64,000 nt of DNA, taken from contig JAEDHK010000006.1 of assembly GCA_016297005.1 (NCBI GenBank), forward strand, positions 1 through 64,000. The letters are read 5' to 3'. How positions within the stretch are numbered: the stretch's first letter is position 1; the number at the start of each line of letters is the position of its first letter. The translations under genes and the position numbers were made by a program. This document shows, piece after piece, positions 59,884-64,000 of this stretch. Source of the DNA: Clostridia bacterium (lineage in GTDB: Bacteria; Bacillota; Clostridia; Christensenellales; DTU072). The notes below the pieces were generated by a model. It was not told the DNA's origin, did no database searches, and saw nothing but the letters and a program-made list of their open reading frames with translations.

Positions 59884-59912
59884 ATTATACGACAAAAACA
59901 AAAAATTGTAAA
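59884..59912 (-). promoter_or_regulatory. Promoter of the DUF5058 pair
   Basis: Minus strand: TTTACA (59907-59912), 17-bp spacer, TATAAT (59884-59889). The -35 boxes of this promoter and the divergent one (59917-59922) are only four bases apart. Confidence 0.7.
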
Positions 59913-59916
59913 GGGA

Positions 59917-59945
59917 TTGAAAACGAGTCCGTTTTATGCTATACT
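59917..59945 (+). promoter_or_regulatory. Promoter of the FAD oxidoreductase operon
   Basis: TTGAAA (59917-59922), 17-bp spacer, TATACT (59940-59945), followed by GGAGGT before the ATG at 59974. Confidence 0.75.
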
Positions 59946-59973
59946 GAATCGTATTTTTTGCGGAGGTATCGGT

Positions 59974-61278
59974 ATGAAAATTCTGGTTGCGGGAGGAGGG
60001 ATCGGCGGCGTTTATGCAGCCGCGCTTCTGAAAAAGGCCGGGCACGAGGTAACCTTGTTCGAGAAAGAAAAAAAGGTGGAGAGTATGCGTTACGACTGGC
60101 ACGACGACGTTAATCCGTCTGTGTTCAGACGTCTGTCGTTGCCCATACCCGAAGGTAGCTACCCGAAAAAGAACTGGACTTTCATCACTCCGTTCGAGAA
60201 AGGAAAAATGCCCTTAAAACAAAGAGAAGACCTGATCGATTGGTCGGTTCACAGAAAAAAACTGAACGCGGTTTTGTTCGATCTTGCGTCGGACGCCGAC
60301 GTAAAATGGAATACCGAGGTCGTAGAAGCAATTTGCGACGATAATTCGGTTAAGGGTCTTGTTATCAAAAAAGAAGGCTCCCAAACGGAAGTTTACGGCG
60401 ACCTGATTATCGACGCATGCGGAGTCTTTTCGCCGGTAAGAAAAAGCCTGCCCGCCTCTTTCAGCATTCCCGACGTTTCAAGAGAATCGGTCTTTTACGT
60501 CAAGCGCGCTTTTTTTAAAGCGAAAAAGGGCGCGCCTTTTCCCGAGGATACGAATAAAGTATACATGAAACATATCGGACAGAAGGGTATCAGTTGGTGC
60601 ATAGCCTGTGATAACGGAGTCGTGGACGTCCTGATCGGAAGGGTCGGATATCTGGACGAAAAAACGTACGTCGAGTCTCTCGGCGATCTTAAAAAGCATA
60701 ATCCCATACTATCCGATGATCAGATCGGCGAAGCTTCCTCCTGCGCTATTCCCGTTCGTCGGCCGCTTTCGAGACTGGTAGCAAACGGCTACGCTTGTAT
60801 CGGAGACGCCGCCTGCATGACGGTGCCCATGATCGGCAGCGGCATCGCGACTTCGCTTCTTGCCGCGTCCTTCCTTGCCGGGGTCGTCGCAAAGGCGCGG
60901 TTCGCCACGGTGGAAGAGCTCTGGCCTTATCAGGTGGCCGTTTATCGTGAGTTCGGCGCGGAACACTGCGCGGTCGAAAGGATGAAGAACTGGCTTTTGG
61001 AACAGAAAGACGACGATATCCATTTCTTTCTGACTTCGGGGATACTTCGGAACGAAGATCTGCAACGGGCGAGCGTCGGAAAGATGATGAAACCGGAATT
61101 CCCGGACGTGCTTAAAAAAGGCTTTGTCGGGATGCGTCGACCGGCGCTTTTATTAAATACGTTAAAAATGCTTTGCGAGGCTGAATACGCGTCGAAGACG
61201 GCGAAAAAAATACCGGAACGTTACGACGAAAAAAAGGTCGCCGCATGGCAAAGCAAAACGGACGGTAACTTTACATGA
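59974..61278 (+). CDS. FAD-dependent oxidoreductase, geranylgeranyl-reductase-like
   Basis: A 434-residue flavoprotein. The FAD motif ILVAGGGIGGVYAAALLKKA is at the N-terminus. The second FAD block, GYACIGDAACMTVPMIGSGI, matches the GD motif of the geranylgeranyl reductase/p-hydroxybenzoate hydroxylase superfamily. Members reduce isoprenoid chains or hydroxylate aromatics; the substrate here is unknown. The ATG at 59974 is chosen for its GGAGGTATCGGT SD; an earlier in-frame start overlaps the promoter. Its stop overlaps the next gene (ATGA). Confidence 0.82.
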   Translation: MKILVAGGGIGGVYAAALLKKAGHEVTLFEKEKKVESMRYDWHDDVNPSVFRRLSLPIPEGSYPKKNWTFITPFEKGKMPLKQREDLIDWSVHRKKLNAVLFDLASDADVKWNTEVVEAICDDNSVKGLVIKKEGSQTEVYGDLIIDACGVFSPVRKSLPASFSIPDVSRESVFYVKRAFFKAKKGAPFPEDTNKVYMKHIGQKGISWCIACDNGVVDVLIGRVGYLDEKTYVESLGDLKKHNPILSDDQIGEASSCAIPVRRPLSRLVANGYACIGDAACMTVPMIGSGIATSLLAASFLAGVVAKARFATVEELWPYQVAVYREFGAEHCAVERMKNWLLEQKDDDIHFFLTSGILRNEDLQRASVGKMMKPEFPDVLKKGFVGMRRPALLLNTLKMLCEAEYASKTAKKIPERYDEKKVAAWQSKTDGNFT

Positions 61279-62360
61279 AGACGTACGATCTGATCGTGAT
61301 AGGGGGAGGCGCCTCGGGATTGGCTGCGGCGATTACCGCTTATCGGAAGAAAAAAAGCGTTCTCCTTTTGGAAAGAGAACAAAAACTGGGCGCAAAGATC
61401 CTCGTGACCGGGAACGGAAAATGTAATTTATCCGCGACAGACGTTTGTCCGGAGAAATATAATCATCCGGATTTTGTCCGGGATATCCTTGAAAAAGAAA
61501 ACGTCGGCGACTTCTTCCGCTCTCTCGGTATTATGACAAAGAAGACGGATAAGCGGATTTATCCGTACAGCGAATCGGCACTGACGGTGGTAAGTAAGTT
61601 GCGTGCCGCCCTTCCCGAAACCGCAATATGTACCCGCGAAGTAAAAAAAATAACCCAAAAGGGCAATCTTTTTTACGTTGACGAGTTTGCCTGTAAAAAG
61701 GTTGCGCTCTGCACCGGAAGCGCGGCGACGAGAGGAAAAGCAAGTTACGATCTCGTTTCTTCTTTCGGACACACGGTCACTCCTCTCCGGCCCGCTCTCG
61801 TTCCGCTTCTTTGCGATACGGAATATACGAAAGGTTTGTCGGGATTGCGCGCGAAAGTTCGTCTCGACTTACTGCTCGAAGAAAAAGTCGTTGCGACGGA
61901 AGAGGGCGAGATATTGTTTAAAGACGGGGGCGTGAGCGGCATTGCGGCCATGTGCCTTTCTTCACATATTGCGCGTTATCCGAATAAGTACGTATTATCC
62001 GTTGACTTTATCGGCGATAATAAAGAAGAAGCCGCGCCCTTTCTGAACGGCGGTAAAGCGGACGGCGTATTGCATAAAGCGATTGCGCAGGCCGTCGAAC
62101 GGTATGCGGAAAAGAAATGCCTTTCTCTTCCGGCGGCATTGTCCGGTTTTCGATTGGAAAACGTCCGATGCGGGCCTCTTTCTCAGGCGCAGGTCGTATG
62201 CGGCGGATTAAAAACGGAGGAATTCGACGGCAGTTTGCAAAGTAAACTCGTTCCCGGGTTGTACGTCGGCGGCGAAGCGCTGGATATAGACGGCGAGTGC
62301 GGTGGGTATAATTTGCATTGGGCGTTCGCGTCCGGCATAAGAATCGGTAAATCGGTGTAG
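61275..62360 (+). CDS. HI0933/BaiN-like flavoprotein
   Basis: A 361-residue NAD(P)/FAD-dependent oxidoreductase. The N-terminal FAD site is IVIGGGASGLAAAITAYRK, followed by the family hallmark GAKILVTGNGKCNLSA. The C-terminal GLYVGGEALDIDGECGGYNLHWAFASG is also diagnostic. BaiN-type relatives reduce enoate bonds of bile acid intermediates, but most members are uncharacterised. Somewhat shorter than the usual 400 residues, with a compact middle domain. Coupled to the preceding flavoprotein. Confidence 0.88.
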   Translation: MKTYDLIVIGGGASGLAAAITAYRKKKSVLLLEREQKLGAKILVTGNGKCNLSATDVCPEKYNHPDFVRDILEKENVGDFFRSLGIMTKKTDKRIYPYSESALTVVSKLRAALPETAICTREVKKITQKGNLFYVDEFACKKVALCTGSAATRGKASYDLVSSFGHTVTPLRPALVPLLCDTEYTKGLSGLRAKVRLDLLLEEKVVATEEGEILFKDGGVSGIAAMCLSSHIARYPNKYVLSVDFIGDNKEEAAPFLNGGKADGVLHKAIAQAVERYAEKKCLSLPAALSGFRLENVRCGPLSQAQVVCGGLKTEEFDGSLQSKLVPGLYVGGEALDIDGECGGYNLHWAFASGIRIGKSV

Positions 62361-62366
62361 TAATAA

Positions 62367-63431
62367 ATGAAAGAAAAAAACAGCGGTGCCAAGAAAAAGA
62401 TATTTACGGCGGTATTCTTTTTGATCGTCAACGTCGTTGTCTTGCTCGTCTTGATCCTGATTGAGGATAAAAGCGGCAATATTGCGGACGGTAAAGTCGT
62501 CTTTTCGCTTCTGAAAAAGAATTGGATCTTTACCTTTCTCGCTCTATTAATGTTTTTCGTGATTGTGACGGGCGACGTGGTCGTTTTCGGTTCGCTTTTG
62601 AAAAAAATGGGCAAAAAATCCCGATTGGGACTGCCTTTGACCGTTTCCGTTCTCGGAAGATATTACGATCGTATTACGCCTTGGTCAATGGGTGGCGAAC
62701 CCTTTCAGATGGGTTATTTTATTGCGTCGGGCGTCGGTGCGGGCGATGGTTGCGCTATCACTATGAGCAGGCACATCATCCGTTTTTCGGCGACGGCCGT
62801 CGCCGTCATCGCTATCCTTGCCTCGTCCGGGGTGGCGGCGACCCTTTGGGTTATGATTGTAGCTATCCTCAGCGTCCTCGGTGGGCTGATCGTGCCTGCT
62901 TTTATGCTGATATGCGCTTTTAAGCCGAAGATCGGTTTTGCCATCGGAAGATGGTTTTTGCGCGTCGGCGTTAAAATAAAACTTGTCAAAGACTATCAAA
63001 AATCGGAAGAAAAGATGATGAAAGAAGTAGATAAGTTTTTGTCCGGAATCCGTTTTTTGAGCAAAAATAAACTCATGATTGTTCTGATCGGTTTTTGCGG
63101 ACTAACGGAGATGTTCGCCTATAACTCCGTTCCTTATTTCGTGCTTCGGGCGCTGGACGTCACGGCGCTTTCTTATTGGCGCGTTTTCGTTCTTTGCATT
63201 TACGTCAATTACGCTTCTTCATTTGCGCCGACGCCGGGCGGAAGCGGTCTTGCCGAGCTTAGTTTTTATGCTATCTTTGCTGCTTTTATCGGCGGAGGTC
63301 AGTTATTCTGGGCGGTTCTGTTCTGGCGTATCGCCGTCTTTTACGTGCCCGTTCTTATCGGCTTTACGTGGCAATCCGTTTTGTCCGTTCGTTCTCTCGT
63401 CACGACTCTAAAAGAGAAAAAATCGACGTAG
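62367..63431 (+). CDS. Flippase-like membrane protein (LPG synthase TM region, UPF0104)
   Basis: A 354-residue protein with about eight membrane helices of the TIGR00374 type. Conserved blocks are SVLGRYYDRITPWSMGGEPF in the middle and NYASSFAPTPGGSGLAELSF near the end. The catalytic LPG synthase domain is absent, so it resembles stand-alone lipid flippases. Together with the two flavoproteins it may act in isoprenoid or glycolipid handling, by inference. The last 32 bp overlap the convergent deacetylase gene. Confidence 0.87.
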   Translation: MKEKNSGAKKKIFTAVFFLIVNVVVLLVLILIEDKSGNIADGKVVFSLLKKNWIFTFLALLMFFVIVTGDVVVFGSLLKKMGKKSRLGLPLTVSVLGRYYDRITPWSMGGEPFQMGYFIASGVGAGDGCAITMSRHIIRFSATAVAVIAILASSGVAATLWVMIVAILSVLGGLIVPAFMLICAFKPKIGFAIGRWFLRVGVKIKLVKDYQKSEEKMMKEVDKFLSGIRFLSKNKLMIVLIGFCGLTEMFAYNSVPYFVLRALDVTALSYWRVFVLCIYVNYASSFAPTPGGSGLAELSFYAIFAAFIGGGQLFWAVLFWRIAVFYVPVLIGFTWQSVLSVRSLVTTLKEKKST

Positions 63432-64000
63432 TGGAGAGGGAAGAAGCCCGATTGTATCTTTTTAAATGTATCAGCGACTTTGGATTCCCTTTCTCGATTA
63501 TATTGACTCCCTGAAAGCATGTCAACGTCATTCTGTACCCCAGAGACAGCAACGTATTCTGCGCTAAGGTATTGTACCTGCCGAAGGGATAGGCAAAGAC
63601 GGTGCAATTTACGCCGCACTCGTTCAGTTTGTTCTGTAACTTTAATAAGTCGTCGGTAAGGACCTTTACGTATTCGACGTCGTTTTCTCCTTTTTTTCTG
63701 CCGATACCGAATCGGGGAGAGTACTCGTGCATGTTATAGGTATGACTGCCTATTTCGATTCTTCCGCTTTCGTTTAAAGTTTTGATATCCTCCCACGTAA
63801 GATAAGAGTATTCCGGATGGTGACTTTCTTCCGGATGCTCCGACGCATAGGCGCAGAATTTTCCGATCACGTTGACTTCCGCGCAACAATTATATTTTTC
63901 GAGAAGGGGCAAAACTGCGGAAAGGTTATTGAAATGACCATCGTCGAACGTGATAAAAATAGGCTTTTTCGGTAAATTCCCTACACCGTCGACATAGTCG
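63400..64000 (-). CDS. Polysaccharide deacetylase (NodB domain), 5' end beyond the window
   Basis: About 200 C-terminal residues are visible on the minus strand. The NodB catalytic and metal residues are in place: ITFDDGHFNN (Asp-Asp), SHTYNMHEY (His-x5-His pair) and FAYPFGRYNT. It would remove N- or O-acetyl groups from peptidoglycan or a surface polysaccharide. The reading frame runs open to the window edge (DYVDGVGNLPKK...). Its 3' end overlaps the flippase-like gene by 32 bp in convergent orientation. Confidence 0.88.
   Translation of the reverse strand, partial: DYVDGVGNLPKKPIFITFDDGHFNNLSAVLPLLEKYNCCAEVNVIGKFCAYASEHPEESHHPEYSYLTWEDIKTLNESGRIEIGSHTYNMHEYSPRFGIGRKKGENDVEYVKVLTDDLLKLQNKLNECGVNCTVFAYPFGRYNTLAQNTLLSLGYRMTLTCFQGVNIIEKGNPKSLIHLKRYNRASSLSTTSIFSLLES

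Noticed and set aside
1..64000. CRISPR array, prophage or insertion sequence
   Set aside because: No spaced direct-repeat array, phage structural cluster or transposase was seen while reading both strands; the MuF-like gene stands alone.

Overview
The window looks like a chromosome segment of an uncultured member of the Bacillota, most likely class Clostridia. The grounds are a SPOCS (DUF3794) plus LysM protein of the spore-coat/SipL type, a Veg protein, an NfnAB-type electron-bifurcating transhydrogenase, strong SD sequences, standard TTGACA/TATAAT promoters, and use of TGA as a stop codon. G+C is moderate, with short AT-rich intergenic gaps. There is one tRNA gene, and I see no rRNA, CRISPR array or recognisable transposase.

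Layout. 1-5313: tRNA-Ser(CGA), then a tyrS-yigZ-ilvE-nadK-acyltransferase operon. 5314-11461 (mostly minus strand): an EamA transporter, two tandem beta-lactamase-fold hydrolases, and a decayed sugar-epimerase (AGE family) gene. A foreign cassette of about 1.1 kb splits the AGE gene; it carries a MuF-like/DUF6883-like toxin candidate and an overlapping DUF4926-like immunity candidate. 11575-16584: an anion-permease-like protein, a double ferritin-like protein, mnmA and a GMP synthase that lacks its glutaminase half. 16806-22645: a von Willebrand A lipoprotein, a repeat-rich membrane-anchored surface protein, an MscS channel and a PI-PLC-like protein. 22739-31748: a membrane-anchored M20 peptidase coupled to a serine hydrolase, the SPOCS/LysM protein, veg, a fourth serine hydrolase, a metallophosphoesterase, rlmA and a small membrane protein. 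31854-39743: a long plus-strand run, smpB-metY-metA-recF-argS-sialidase-PHP phosphatase. 39718-44623: a BspA-like LRR lipoprotein, then paaK-ACT-SecB-like-pyridoxal kinase, with a phased DnaA-box cluster between the lipoprotein and paaK. 44637-52721: a 1,899-residue surface protein, then nfnB-nfnA. 52928-64000: an Eda-like/VOC fusion and a sugar isomerase, a cysE-cysS operon with an unknown membrane protein, a DUF5058 membrane pair, two FAD oxidoreductases with a flippase-like protein, and a partial polysaccharide deacetylase.

How the genes work together. Methionine synthesis is by direct sulfhydrylation: MetA carries Glu111 (acetyl-CoA type) and sits beside O-acetylhomoserine sulfhydrylase. 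CysE/CysS link cysteine synthesis to charging, and NfnAB supplies NADPH. Several large surface proteins and a membrane-tethered sialidase suggest life on host mucus or glycans (inference).

Main points of interest: (1) the toxin/immunity cassette inserted in the AGE gene, flanked by a 7-8 bp ATTTTTG repeat whose collapse restores the AGE reading frame; (2) several promoters placed so that transcripts would be leaderless; (3) DnaA-box-like sites repeating exactly every 20 bp at 41410-41458; (4) an Eda-like enzyme with Asn in place of the Schiff-base Lys; (5) an operator-like palindrome over the promoter of the giant surface protein. All assignments are by reading motifs and recalled family features; no database search was run.
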